A stretch of DNA of 64,000 nucleotides from Boswellia sacra (taxonomy: Eukaryota; Streptophyta; Magnoliopsida; Sapindales; Burseraceae), in the NCBI GenBank assembly GCA_013180625.2, contig SNVD02011157.1, positions 1-64,000 of the forward strand. The letters are read 5' to 3'. This document shows, piece after piece, positions 12,401-24,300 of the stretch. Within the stretch, counting starts at the first letter, position 1. Each line of letters opens with the position of its first letter. Both the position numbers and the translations under genes were made by a program. The notes below the pieces were generated by a model, which saw only the letters and a list, made by a program, of their open reading frames with translations, did not search any database and had not been told where the DNA came from.

Positions 12401-12523
12401 AAACCAAAATCTTTTAAAGAAGCCGAAAATGACCAAAGTTTGATTTTGGCTATCCAAGAAGAATTAAACCAATTTGAGAAAAATCAAGTTTGGGAATTAG
12501 TCCCTAGACCCAAATATGACTAA
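9489..12523 (+). pseudogene. Copia gag-protease-integrase polyprotein, copy 1; RT and RNase H absent
   Basis: ATG at 9489 opens a gag with PPFFNGSDYSYWKTRM, the UBN2-like capsid region of plant Copia elements. The frame breaks at 9911, where copy 2 has one extra T. A CCHC knuckle (CTYCGRKGHKVHSC, about 10699-10740) follows, then the protease motif DSGCSRHMTG near 10890-10920, a pre-integrase zinc region (WLWHRRLGHASMD, near 11260) and the integrase core (VIVDDYSRFTWVLF, later RSDHGGE). Several single-base indels and a stop (CQF*, near 11388) break the frame. The frame ends at NQVWELVPRPK, which is the very start of the Copia RT region, and a stop follows at once. No catalytic YVDD and no RNase H are present before LTR 2. 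Role if active: capsid formation and integration; cDNA synthesis would have to come from another element. Confidence 0.85.
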
Positions 12524-12623
12524 AACCCCTTAATCAAGATAGATTGGCATAATTAGAGAGAATTAGGCATGTTGGAATGTCTTAATTTTGCTTTAAATGA
12601 TAATCTTTGAATGGTAGCATAGT

Positions 12624-12855
12624 AAGGGGGAGAATATATTGGGGGGAGTAGTTAATTGAACATCTTCTTGGATGATACAAAAGGGGGAGAACATAGTGAG
12701 TGGATTTATTATATTCATAACAAGTGCCCATTCTTGCTATATTGATAACAAGTGGCCATTCTTTTTGCTGATTATTGAACTTCACACACTCATTTCTTGA
12801 TTTTAGATTATTATTTTAAAGCAATCATCGTTTGTCATCATCAAAAAAGGGGAGA
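12624..12855 (+). other. Cluster of polypurine tracts before LTR 2
   Basis: AAGGGGGAGA at 12624-12633, GGGGGGAG near 12641, AAAGGGGGAGA at 12680-12690, and AAAAAAGGGGAGAT directly before TGTTAG at 12856. Only the last is placed to prime plus-strand synthesis. Extra tracts of this kind are a known trait of Sireviruses. Confidence 0.7.
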
Positions 12856-13887
12856 TGTTAGCCCTAAGGCTACATGATAATTTTGATGATAACAATACAC
12901 ATTGATTAATTGAGATTTACTAACATGTTTATTTATGTGCAAGAGTAAGATCATTGAAATAATTTAAAATCAAGAAGAGGCTTATTAAAATGAAGTGTTG
13001 AAGCTAAGGAGAAGACTACATGTTAAAGGCACCAAAGCTTAAGAACAAGGATTGACTCAAGGAATGTAACACATGAGCAATGTTCAATCAATTGGTCATA
13101 TATATCTCTACAAATATCTAAATGACGTGATTCTTGAGCCTTTGGAAAGCTTACTCAATTATAACATTTCATATGTTTTAATGAAATTAAAATTTCAAGT
13201 GCAAGATCGTCCAAATCATCATGCAAGTTGAAAGACAAATGGAAGCAGCTGACATGAGCACCGAATACTCCCTCCCCCCCCCCCCCCCATTTGGAATATT
13301 CTGAGCTAGAAAAAGCAAAATGACTCTTGGATTCTTGCGGCATTGGAAAAAGATGGACTTAATGAGGAAACCTTTCATATGTTTTGAGAAATTTCAAATT
13401 TCAAATAGGACGGCCGACATAATGACAGCAATTCGGTGGACTGACACAGAGAAGAAAAATCAACTCACATGAGCACCGAATGGTTAATTTTGGCCATATC
13501 TTAAGACAGAGATATCCAAATTCCTTGAATCTTAATGTTTTGAAAAACTTATTCAAATATGAAGATCTTTTATGTTTTGAAGAAATTCAAATTTCAAACA
13601 GAAGGCTGACAGAATTATCATTCAAGTCGGTGGACTGACACATGGAGGAAAAATCAAGTCACATGAGCACCGGATGGTGTTTTGGCCATATCTTGAGATA
13701 CAGATATCCAAATGACTTGGTTCTTGATGCGTTGGAAAGCTTATTCAAATATACAGATCTTTTATGTTTTACAGATTTCAAATTTCAAACGGAACATTGA
13801 CAAAAATGGCAGACAAGATTACGGTTTTTATGGTGGGCAGAAAATTTGGAGATGGTGTCTTCACTGGATTAAGTTCATCTCATTTGC

Positions 13888-13896
13888 CTATAAAAG
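13888..13896 (+). promoter_or_regulatory. TATA box in LTR 2
   Basis: CTATAAAAG in the same context as in LTR 1. Confidence 0.65.
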
Positions 13897-14104
13897 GAGC
13901 CCTTCTCCCATGCATGCATTCAGAAAGAAAAGTGCAAGAGAAGCATTTTATCAAGCAAAAAGCAAGAGAAGTATCAAGTCTAGAGAGCTTTATATTATCT
14001 ATCTACTCTTTGAAGAGAGTTATACTTTTGTTGTAAAAATTATCTTTGTTCTTGTAATGTGGTGAGAGTGAGATATTATTGTAAAGGATAATAGTTATCC
14101 TTGA

Positions 14105-14370
14105 GAGAACTCTTGTTGTGTGTTATCAAGAGTTGAAGGAAGTTACCTTGGTGAGGTTGTTCATCAAGAAGAACTATTGGTGTGGTGTTATCAAGGGTTG
14201 AAGGAAGTTGCCTTGGTGAGGTTGTTCATCAAGAAGAACTCTTGGTGTGGTGTTATCAAGAGTTGAAGGAAGTTGCCTTGGTGAGGTGTTCATCAAGAAG
14301 AACTCTTGGTGTGGTGTTATCAAGGGTTGAAGGAAAAAGTCTTGGTGAGGTTGTTCATCAAGCAAGTGGT
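14105..14370 (+). repeat. Minisatellite in LTR 2
   Basis: About three GAAGAACT-containing units (the first reads GAACTATTGG) and the terminal AAGCAAG variant unit, as in LTR 1. Confidence 0.8.
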
Positions 14371-14692
14371 AAAGATTTTTACAACTTAGTGGAAAGCTTA
14401 GCTCGTGGAGCTAGGAGCCCGTGGACGTAGGCAAGGTTTTCCGAACCATGTAAATTGAGTTTGCACTCTCTCTATCCCTTTCCTCTTTACATTTACTTGC
14501 ACTTGTGATTGTTCATCATTATTATTCTTTTGATTGCATCTTTGATAAATTCTAATTTTATCTTCTTCACCTTTATTTTCAAAGAAAGAGTGAACTAATT
14601 TTGATCTTTCAAGAAAAATTTTCTAAATTCGTTTTGATAAATAAAAACCCAATTTACCCCCCCTCTTGGGTTGCCATACCTGGGTCAACAAG

Positions 14693-14704
14693 TGGTATCA
14701 GAGC
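14693..14704 (+). other. Primer-binding site of internal region 2
   Basis: TGGTATCAGAGC two bases after LTR 2. Same tRNA-Met type as copy 1. Confidence 0.9.
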
Positions 14705-14745
14705 AAGGTTGCTCAATTTTTTAAATCTTAAACGATTTTTGAGCT

Positions 14746-17700
14746 ATGGCAACTTTTAATTCAACTTCATATGTTGAGGGACTTTCTATCTCTAGACCTC
14801 CATTTTTTAATGGAAGTGATTACTCTTATTGAAAAACTAGAATGAGTATTTTCTTGAAATCTTTTGATTATGATTTGTGGTCTATTGTTTTGGAAGGACC
14901 TTTTGTTCCTACCAAAATTGAAAATGGGGAATCTAAAGAGTTTAGTGAAGATGATAAAAAGAAATTGAGTTTGAATGCTAAAGCTATAAATGTGTTATAT
15001 TGTGCTTTAGATAGAAATGAGTTTAATAGAGTATCTACTTGTTCTACAGCACAAAAAATATGACACACACTTGAAGTAACTCATGAAGGAACTAGTCAAG
15101 TTAAAAAATCTAAAATTAGTATGCTAGTTCATAGTTATGAGCTTTTTAAGATGAAATCGGATGAATCAATTTCTGAAATGTTTACTAGATTTACGGATAT
15201 TATGAATAGTTTGAAATCTCTTGGTAAATCTTATTCTAATATTGAAATGGTGAGAAAGATTCTTAGGTGTCTACCAAAATCTTGGGAGCCAAAGGCGACG
15301 GCAATTCAAGAAGCAAAGGACCTCACCAAACTATCATTAAAAGAACTTGTGGGTTCTCTCATGACTCATGAAATCACCTTGAAAGAGGACGAAGAAGAAG
15401 ATTGCGAAGTGGCAAACATGTGCGTCATGGCTTTAAGTGAAGATGAGGTGAGTATTTTAAACTATGATCCTAAACTTTCATATGATGAATTACTTGAAGC
15501 ATTCCAAAATTTACATGTGCAAGTTGATAAACAAAATTCAAAAATCAATGCTTTCAAAAAGAAGTCAAAAATCATGTTATCTCAATTAGAAAGAGTTGGT
15601 GGAAAGCTTTACAAAATGAAAATGAAATTTTAAAGCAAAAAGATTTTGAAAGTTTGGAAAGTCAAATACATTTTTTAAAAAACTGAAAATGAGATTTTAA
15701 AACAAAAGGATTTTGATAAATTAGAGAAAGAAAATGTTATTTTGAAAAAGGAAAATAATGACTTAAGAAATATTGTTGATAGTTTTACAAAAAGCACCAA
15801 AAAATTGAATTCTATGTTATAAAACCAAAGGTGTGTTTTCGATAAAAGAGGGTTAGGATATAAAACTCATAAAAATCAAAAGTATTTTAAAAATTATTTT
15901 GCTCATGCATCTTTTAGGAATAATCCCAATCATTCATGTACTTATTGTGGAAGAAAAGGATACAAAGTGCATTCTTGCTCTATTAAAAGAAATCCTAATT
16001 TGAAACAAATATGGGTTCCAAAAAGTATCATAACTAACCTCCAAGGACCCAAGAACTTTTGGGTACCAAAAAGTTACTCTTTGAATGTTGATTATAGAAA
16101 CAAAGAAGTAGCAAACACAAGTGTTACTTAGACAGTGGATGCTCAAGGCATATGACCGAAGATGCCTCCAAATTTTCAAGATTCATGATGAAGAAAAGAG
16201 GATATGTGACCTTCGGTGATAATGCCAAAGGAAGGGTAATCGGACATGGTGATATTGGTAACCCTTCTTCACCTATTATTAAAGATGTTTTGCTTGTTCA
16301 TGGTTTGAAACACATGATTTGATTAGCATTAGTCAATTGTGTGATAAAGGGTATTTTGTTACTTTTGAGCCTAATAGATGTGTTATTAAGAATGTTAGTA
16401 ACAATAAGACATTATTTGTTGGTAATAGATGTGGTAATATTTATACAATTGATATTGATGTTAATGATCATGTAGAAAATTGTTTCATTGTTAATGATGA
16501 TGCTTGGTTATGGCATAGAAGGTTAGGTCATGCTAGCATGGACACAATTTCAAAAATTTCTAAAAATGATTTAGTTGATGGTCTTCCAAAAATAAAATTT
16601 GAAAAAGATAAGATTTGTGATGCTTGTCAATTTGGAAAACAAGTGAGAACTTCTTTTAAACAAAAGAAATTTATTTCAACAAATAAACCTCTACAATTAC
16701 TTCATTTGGATTTATTTGGACCATCAAGAACTCAAAGCCTTGGTGGAAAGTATTATGTTTTTGTTATTGTGGATGATTATTCAAGATTCACTTGGGTGTT
16801 ATTCTTGAAAACTAAAAATGACGCCATACAAGCTTTTTCAAAATTTGCAAAAAGAGTCCAAAATCAAAAAGGGTATTCTATTGTGTCAATTAGGAGTGAT
16901 CATGGTGGTGAAGTAGACAATGTTGCATTTGAAAATCTTTGTGATGAAAATGGTTTTGAACATAATTTTTCGCACCTAGAACTCCACAACAAAATGGTGT
17001 TGTTGAGAGGAAAAATAGGACTATCCAAGAAATGGCTAGGACCATGTTACTTGAAAATAATTTGCCAAAAATATTTTTGGGTCGAAGCCGTTAATACCGC
17101 ATGCTTTATAATCAATAGAGTCCATATTAGAGCTTTAATAAAGAAAACTCCTTATGAACTTTGGAAAGGAAGAAAACCCAACATTGGATTTTTTAAAGTT
17201 TTTGATGTAAATGTTTTATTTTAAACACCAAGGATAACCTTGGAAAATTTGATGCAAAAGCCGATGTTGGAATTTTTGTTGGCTACTCCAACCATAGTAA
17301 AGTATATAGAGTTTTTAACAAAAAGACTCTTACTATTGAAGAATCTATGCATGTTGAATTTGATGAAACTAATGTTATTTCTTCAAAGAATTTAGATGAT
17401 GATATTATTGAGGTAGAAAGGCAAATCAAGGAATCAAGGCTTGATGAAAAGAGAAGGCAAATCAAGGAATCAAGGCTTGATGAAAAGAGCCAAGATGAAT
17501 TACAACTTCAACAAGAAAACCTTGAGGAAGTAAATGATTCTTCCCAAGAATTACCAAAAGAATAGAGGTATGCAAAAGCTCACATTATTGGTGAACCATC
17601 ACAAGGTATGAAAACTAGATCTTCTTTTAAGAACTTTTGTAATCATTTTACTTTTGTCTCTCAATTTGAACCAAAATCTTTTAAAGAAGCCGAATATGAT

Positions 17701-17790
17701 GAAATTTTGATTTTGGCTATCCAAGAAGAATTAAACCAATTTGAGAGAAATCAAGTTTGGGAATTAGTCCCTAGACCCAAATTTGACTAA
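14746..17790 (+). pseudogene. Copia gag-protease-integrase polyprotein, copy 2; RT and RNase H absent
   Basis: Co-linear with copy 1. An early stop (TATTGA in place of TATTGG, near 14830) and another at 15061-15063 break gag. The frame 15121-15633 covers the gag C-terminal part and a Lys-rich tail. The knuckle is near 15935-15980, with Tyr in place of His (GRKGYKVHSC), which should weaken zinc binding. The protease motif DSGCSRHMT is near 16133. The frame 16319-17224 holds the pre-integrase region, an unbroken CQFGKQVRTSF, the integrase core with HLDLFGP, VIVDDYSRF and RSDHGGE, then a frameshift before the final Glu region. A 36-bp in-frame duplication lies at 17419-17490. It ends NQVWELVPRPK then FD*, the same place as copy 1, so RT and RNase H are missing here too. 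Confidence 0.85.
17419..17490 (+). repeat. 36-bp tandem duplication in copy 2
   Basis: AGGCAAATCAAGGAATCAAG and its continuation occur twice with a period of 36 bases (starts 17419 and 17455), adding 12 residues (RQIKESRLDEK+R/S). Copy 1 has a single unit. Confidence 0.85.
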
Positions 17791-17895
17791 ACCGCTTAGT
17801 CAAGATAGATTTTGCATAATTAGAAGAGAAGTAGTTATGTTGGATATGTCTTAATTTTTCATTTATATGATAATATTTAAATGGTAGCATATGTT

Positions 17896-18100
17896 AAGGG
17901 GGAGAACATATTTAGGGGGAGTAGTTAATTTGATTACATCTTTTTTATGATAACAAAAGGGGGAGAAATAATTGAGTTGGATTGCTTATATTCATAACAA
18001 GTGCCATTCTTTTTGCTTATTATTGATTTTATTTTCATTTTTTATTTTAGATTATATTTTAAAGCAATCAATGGTTTGTCATCATCAAAAAGGGGGAGAT
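17896..18100 (+). other. Cluster of polypurine tracts before LTR 3
   Basis: AAGGGGGAGA at 17896-17905, AGGGGGAG near 17914, AAAAGGGGGAGA at 17955-17966, and AAAAAGGGGGAGAT ending at 18100, directly before TGTTAG. Same arrangement as before LTR 2. Confidence 0.7.
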
Positions 18101-19106
18101 TGTTAGCCCTAAGGCTACATGATAATTTTGATGATAACAATACACATGGATTAATTGAGATTTACTAACATGTTTATTTATGTGCAAGAGTAAGATCATT
18201 GAAATAATTTTAAAATCAAGAAGAGGATTATTAAAATGAAGTGTTGAAGCTAAGGAGAAGACTACATGTTAAAGGCACCAAAGTTTAAGAACAAGGATTG
18301 ACTCAAGGAATGTGACACATGAGTAATGTTCAATCAATTGGTCATATATATCTCTACAAATATCAAAATGATATGATTCTTGAGCCTTTGGAAAGCTTAC
18401 TCAATTTATAACATTTCATATGTTTTAATAAAATTCAAATTTCAAGTGCAAGGCTGTCCAAATCATCATGCAAGTTGGAAGACAAATGGAAGCAGCTGAC
18501 ATGAGCACCGAATACTTCTTTGGACATATCTTGAGCTAGAAAAATCAAAATGACTTGATTCTTGCGGCATTGGAAAGATGACTTAATGAAGAACATTTCA
18601 TATGTTTTGAAAAAATCAAATTTCAAACCGAAGGCCGACATAATTGACATGCAATTCGGTGGACTGACACAAAGAAGAAAAATCAACTCACATGAGTACC
18701 GAATGGTATTTTGGCCATATCTTAAGATAGAGATATCCAAATGCTTTGATTCTTAATGTTTTGGAAATATTATTCAAATATGCAGATCTTTTATGTTTCG
18801 AAGAAATTCAAATTTCAAACGGAAGGCTGACATAATTATCATTCAATTTGGTGGACTGACATAAGAAAGAAAAATCAAGTCACATGAGCACCGAATGGTG
18901 TTTTGGCCATATCTTGAGCTACAGATATCCAAATGACTTTATTCTTGATTTGGAAAGCTTATTCAAACATGCAAATCTTTTATGTTTTACAGATTTTCAA
19001 ATTTCAAATGGAACATTGACAAAAATGGTAGACAAGATTACGGTTTTTATGGTGGGCAGAAAATTTGGAGTTGGTGTCTTCACTTGATTAAGTTCATCTC
19101 ATTTGC

Positions 19107-19115
19107 CTATAAAAG
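19107..19115 (+). promoter_or_regulatory. TATA box in LTR 3
   Basis: CTATAAAAG in the conserved context. Confidence 0.65.
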
Positions 19116-19319
19116 GAGCCATTCTCCCATGCATTCAAGACAGTGCAAGAGAAGCATTTTATCAAGCAAAAAACAAGAGAAATATCAAGTCTAGAGAGCT
19201 TTTATATTCTTTATCTACTCTTTGAAGAGAGTTGTACTTTTGTTGTAGAAATTTTCTTTGTTTTTGTATTGTGGTGAGAGTGAGATCTTCTTGTAAAGGA
19301 TAAAAGTCATCCTTGAGAG

Positions 19320-19690
19320 AACTCTTTCCTTGGTGAGGTTGTTCATCAAGAAGAACTCTTGGTGTGGTGTTATCAAGAGTTGAGAAAAGTTGCCTTGGTG
19401 AGGTTGTTCATCAAGAAGAACTCTTGGTGTGGTGTTATCAAGAGTTGAAGGAAGTTGAAGAAAGTTGCCTTGGTGAGGTTGTTCATCAAGAAGAACTCTT
19501 GGTGTGGTGTTATCAAGAGTTGAAGGAAGTTGCCTTGGTGAGGTTGTTCATCAAGAAGAACTCTTGGGGTGGTGTTATCAAGAGTTGAAGGAAGTTGCCT
19601 TGGTGAGGTTGTTCATCAAGAAGAACTCTTGGTGTGGTGTTATCAAGAGTTGGAAGAAAAAGTCTTGGTGAGGTTGTTCATCAAGCAAGT
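19320..19690 (+). repeat. Minisatellite in LTR 3, expanded
   Basis: Five TTCATCAAGAAGAACTCTTG units about 67-72 bp apart, one of them lengthened by a short AGTTGAAGGAAGTTGAAGAA duplication, then the AAGCAAG terminal unit. Confidence 0.85.
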
Positions 19691-20013
19691 TGTAAAGATT
19701 TCTACAACTTAGTGGAAAGCTTAGCTCGTGGAGCTAGGAGCCCGTGGACGTAGACAAGGTTTGCCGAACCACGTATATCGAGTTTGCACTCTCTCTATCC
19801 CTATACTCTTTACATTTACTTGCACTTGTGATTCTTCATTATTATTATTCTCTTGATTACATATTTGATAACTTCTAATTTCATCTTCTTCACCTTCATT
19901 CTCAAAGAAAGAGTTAAATAATTTTGATCTTTCAAGAAAACTTTTCTAATTCCGTATTAATAAATAAAAACCCAATTCACCCCCCCTCTTGGGTTGCCAT
20001 ACCTGGGTCAACA

Positions 20014-20793
20014 GTTGCTCAGCTTCAGCTGTTAAAGATTATTTCTGACAGTGATGTGTATGGAGTGACTGGTTTCTTTGTTTCGTTTACTTCTTTTTTT
20101 TCTAAATTCAATTACAGAAGGGTAAGGGTATTTTAGTCTTTTTATCAAGAAAGTGTCTATGGCATGAAAATTTTTAGGATGTGTCCAAATTTCACTAAAG
20201 GTCCCTAATTCTGTCCATTTTTTCAATTTTCCCTTCAAATTATCAAGTTCTTCGTGACAAAGGAGATGAAGAGAAAAAAAAATAAAAAATAAAAGGGAAG
20301 AGATAATATAGCGTACACAATCACTAGCTCACAGAAACAACCAACATCCTACACGAGGATGAAAAAGAAAATAAATTAAAAAAGCAAACAAAAAGCTTGA
20401 CTCTGAATCTGATACACTCGCGAAAGTTGAAAAAATGAATTGAATAATATCACCCCATTTCCAAAATAGAAAGGGCTTTTAGTTTTTTAATTTTGACTTG
20501 ATTTTAAAGAGTTTGATGTTGATCTTGAAAGGGATTGAAAGAAATTTTAGATTATACCAAACAAAGTAGAATATTTTTAGCCACATAAAATGGTAGATTA
20601 GATGTCCATTACCATTTCAAATTATTTCATTTGAGATATTTTACCTATACCACAAAATTATTTGTTACTCTTACTCCTATAAAGGTTTGATAGAAAGGGG
20701 ACTAATGGATGGGGCTAAAGTGAAATTTTTTGAAAAAGGAGGCGCAATGACCACCTACAAAATGTTTTGCACATTTGTTTCAATCGGGTCATA
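20014..20793. other. Unassigned non-coding DNA
   Basis: AT-rich flank to the right of the Copia array. I see no gene, no Ty3 gag continuation and no recognisable repeat. It may be intron or flank of the beta-xylosidase remnant that follows. Confidence 0.5.
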
Positions 20794-21133
20794 CTACGGT
20801 ACACCTGATGTACCGATACATCAATTTTCAAATTTGTGTAAAAGTTCTAAATAAATGTGTAAAAGTTGTAAATCAATATGTAAAAGTTGTAAATGCAATT
20901 TTTATGCACTTAATTACAATTATTTTAAATGAGTGTGTAAAAGTTGTAAATACATGTGTAAAAGTTATAAATAAGTGTGTAAAAGTTGTAAATAAATATG
21001 TAAAAGTTGTAAATACAACTTTACACACATTCATTTATAACTTTTACATATTTATTTACTACTTTTACACATATATTTACATCTTTTACACAATTTTAAA
21101 AAATGAAGCACCGGTACATCAAGTGTATCGTAG
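20794..21133. mobile_element. Foldback/MITE-like element
   Basis: Ends are inverted repeats: CTACGGTACACCTGATGTAC on the left; on the right, from 21133 on the minus strand, CTACGATACACTTGATGTAC. Complementarity continues inward through TTTT.AAATTGTGTAAAAG. The middle is a run of TGTAAAAGTTGTAAAT-type units on the left arm and their complements (ATTTACAACTTTTACA-like) on the right, so most of the 340 bp could fold into one long hairpin. No coding capacity. The target duplication is unclear. Confidence 0.7.
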
Positions 21134-21330
21134 CCATAGCCGTTTCAATTGGATTTCAGCATTTCAGAAATCTGGGAGTTCGAATCATTGTTGCGAATAA
21201 TTGGCTATCTCATGCTTAAAATTTAAAACTATTTAGGTTAATTTAATAATTTATTATATAAATATTGGTTTGCAAAATTAATATAATATAATTGATCAAT
21301 CTTTTTCTTAAAAACAGTAAACCTTGAGTA

Positions 21331-24300
21331 TACGAATTAATGTATCCATTTAGACATGGTCTTAGCTACACTAAATTCAAATACTATTTGACATCTTTTC
21401 CGCAGCTCAATCCATATAAATTGGATAGATTTCAGCATTGTTGTAACATAAACCACATAAGTGGTAACAAGCAGCCTAGTCGTTCTGCAATTTTAGTAGG
21501 CGACTTGAAACGCAATGAGAATTTCGATGGTAGTGAGGTAGTCTTGGTTTACTCGCAGCCTCCACAAGGTATCGCTGAAACTCACATCAAGCAAAGTGAT
21601 TGGTTTCCAGAGTGTTTTTCTAGCAGTAGTGTAACGGGCCACTATTTGGGCAAAGTGCAAAAGCCCAGCCCATTTCTCCATTTTCTAATTTTTATAAGAC
21701 ACAAAAAAAAGAAAAATCTAGATAGAGAGGAGAAGAAGATAGACGGGGGAAGGGTGAGAGAACTAAAGGGAAGTGGCAAATTTTGAGGATTTTTGAGGGC
21801 TTTTCAAGGTAATAATTTCATTTTTAACCCAAATTAAATTCAATATCTTGAATTCTATCTATAGATATGAATTTAGAGGAGTTATTAGACATTTGAAAAA
21901 TTTTTAGAGAGAGAAGATAGAGAGAGAAGGAAGAACAATGATGAAATTGGAAGTATTATTCAAGGTATTTCATATTTTTGTTGATTGTTATAGAATTTGT
22001 TTGAGGGAATTTTGAGTTTTGATGATAATGATAGAAATTTAGGGTTTTGTAAACAGTAGCAATTCCGAAAATTTCTATAATTTATTGGATTTGAATCTGA
22101 TTCTGAAATTTATATATGTTAAAATAGACATCATAAGGATTTGTTTAAAGTTGGATTCACTGAAAAATGTTGAGTATGCAATTTATTATGAATTTTCGAA
22201 GTTTACTGTTTACTACTGGAAATTCAATTTTTCTGCAGAAAATCAGTTTTTGGTAAGTGATTTGAGGTATCTAGAGGTCTTCAAAAATTATGAAATTTGG
22301 GATACGAGTTTATATATATGTATAGTTTAAAACTGGAGAGTTTGGTGAATTTACAAATTTAGTACAAATTATCATGTATTTTGGAATATGGAGAGGTCAG
22401 TTCTGGAAATGAATTTACAGAATTTTTGTATCTAGAAACATGAAGATTTTGAGGTACTTAATGAACTTGGAATGCTATGAAATTTTATATGTTATTAGAT
22501 ATGTATGTGTAGAAGGTCTGTATAAAATTTTGGACCATTCTGACAAGTCAATTATTTATTAAAAATCATACAATAAGAACTATTCTGTATAAGAAGTGTA
22601 GAAATACAATTAATTAGGATTGATTGGATTAAGATATGAAGTTGGATATTGAGAAATTTAAATATTCAAGTTGATTACTGATTGAATATGATGTGATGAG
22701 CTCTTTTATGATGTTAGGACAAGAAAGGATTAATTCTTGTTAAGGAATGTGACCGGATAGGCGGAATGTTGATTTTGGAATCAAATCCGAGCTAACCAAG
22801 TTGTGCAATCCAATTAGTGAGTGGATTATGTTTTGAGAATTTCATATTATATTAAAGTGTATTAAATTTATGGTTTTTCATATGATTTAAGTTATTAGTT
22901 TAATTAATTGAATTATATTAAAAGTTTTTAGAATAGATAATGATGATTTATGTATTTTGAAAATAAGTGTGTGTAAAGTATTAGATTTTTGATAGAAGAG
23001 ATAGTTATGGGTGGTGCTAGTAGATTAGTTTTGAATATATAGTAATTGTTGTTTCGATAAGTTTGAGTACAAGAGAAAAATAAATTTAAAGTGAAAGTTA
23101 TAGCATGAATATATATATATTATATGTTGGTGGGAAGTAGAAAGTTTTTGTTTATGATTGGAAAAGAGACATTTATAATTAGATGAATTAGTATAGAAAA
23201 TTGAGGTATTAGGTTATTTTCTTTACATAAATACATATGTTGAAGAAATGGTGATTTTGGTTAACAAAATGATAAGTGATTTTATATTCAAAATAATAGC
23301 AAAGCAAAAAGAAAAAGTTTTGAAAATTAGAATTTAATTCTGTAGGGGTGACAATGCAAAATTTTAAAACTACCCAGCAGTAGGGGCTGAATTGTAAATT
23401 TAGAAAGCTATTCCAGAATTTTCAGGGACCTGAATGCAGAATTATTAAAAATTTAGAATAGTCATAAAGATTTCAGTTAAAGTATGATATATGAGATTTT
23501 GAGATAAAAATATAAATTATGTGTTATAGTGAGATGAAAAGTATTTTATTTTATGGATATTTTAGAAAGTTTTAGAAAGAGTAGAAGATTTATTTTTCTG
23601 GATAATTAGAAATATGTTTTAGTATTTATCTAGCTATGTTTATTTAGCATTTAATAGAATTTCTGAGAATTTTAGCAAATTCAGAAGATTTCAAGTTAGT
23701 TTCTTTTTTTTTTATTTCCCGAGGATAAATAGACTCATTTGTTATGTTTGCTTTCAATTATTAAGATGTTTCAAATCTAGTTTTCCAAATGGTTGTAGAT
23801 ATAAATTTTAGTTGCAAAGTTAGTTTTAAACCATGATCTAGCATTTTTAAGAAAGATTCATGTTTTATTTATGAATCGTTTTCTATATTATTATAGATGC
23901 ATATTTTACTATTTTATAAAAAGTGTATAAGTAGAATAATTACGATCAATTCTTTTCATAGCTTGATTTCGAGGATTTCTTAAAGTAATTGCAATTACTC
24001 TTTTAAATATCTATCATAGATTTTCAAGAATTCAGATGTTATGAGTTCATTTCAGCTTACATAAGATTTACAAATTTTGATAAATTTGCTTGAGAAGCAA
24101 TGATTTAGCATATGAAGCAAATTTTGAAAAGAAATCAGTTTTAGAAAAATAAGAAAGTTTAATTATATTATACTAAGCTAGTACCCAACTCACTTAGACA
24201 GTGAGACAGCATATTTCAGATAGAAAGTTATACAGATAGGGCCTTTGGGGCCCGTTCAGACACACATAGAGGCTTTGGGCCGTGTGATCTGGGCGCATTA

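Larger units (their letters stand above)
12856..14690 (+). repeat. Copia LTR 2 (shared middle LTR)
   Basis: Same ends as LTR 1 (TGTTAGCC...GGGTCAACA). It serves as 3' LTR of internal region 1 and 5' LTR of region 2. It contains a run of 15 C at 13274-13288 that the other two LTRs lack, TATA CTATAAAAG at 13888-13896, and a minisatellite of about three units plus a partial at 14105-14370. Confidence 0.9.
7625..20013 (+). mobile_element. Copia (Sirevirus-like) array: LTR-internal-LTR-internal-LTR
   Basis: Three full direct LTRs (7625-9432, 12856-14690, 18101-20013) separated by two internal regions, each with a tRNA-Met-type primer site, gag, protease and integrase. Long LTRs and several polypurine tracts before each 3' LTR fit the Sirevirus group of Copia. 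It is inserted in the gag of a Ty3 element on its left. The right flank at 20014 is unrelated, and I find no matching 5-bp duplication (ATAAT on the left, GTTGC on the right), so the array was made or trimmed by recombination rather than one simple insertion. Both internal regions lack RT and RNase H. Confidence 0.85.
18101..20013 (+). repeat. Copia LTR 3
   Basis: TGTTAGCC...GGGTCAACA, the longest copy (1913 bp) because its minisatellite (19320-19690) has five units plus the terminal partial, against three in the others. The base after the LTR is not the primer site: AGTGGTATCAGAGCAAG is absent and GTTGCTCA follows directly. Confidence 0.9.

Noticed and set aside
21150..21200. GGGAGTTCGAATC resembling the B box of a tRNA gene or SINE
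   Set aside because: No A box at the right distance, no cloverleaf arms and no poly-A or duplication around it.
22085..22330. Small ORF conserved at 31502-31714 on the other strand
   Set aside because: Both copies sit at the same place in the two solo LTRs; the similarity follows from LTR homology at DNA level, with no start context or other sign of coding.
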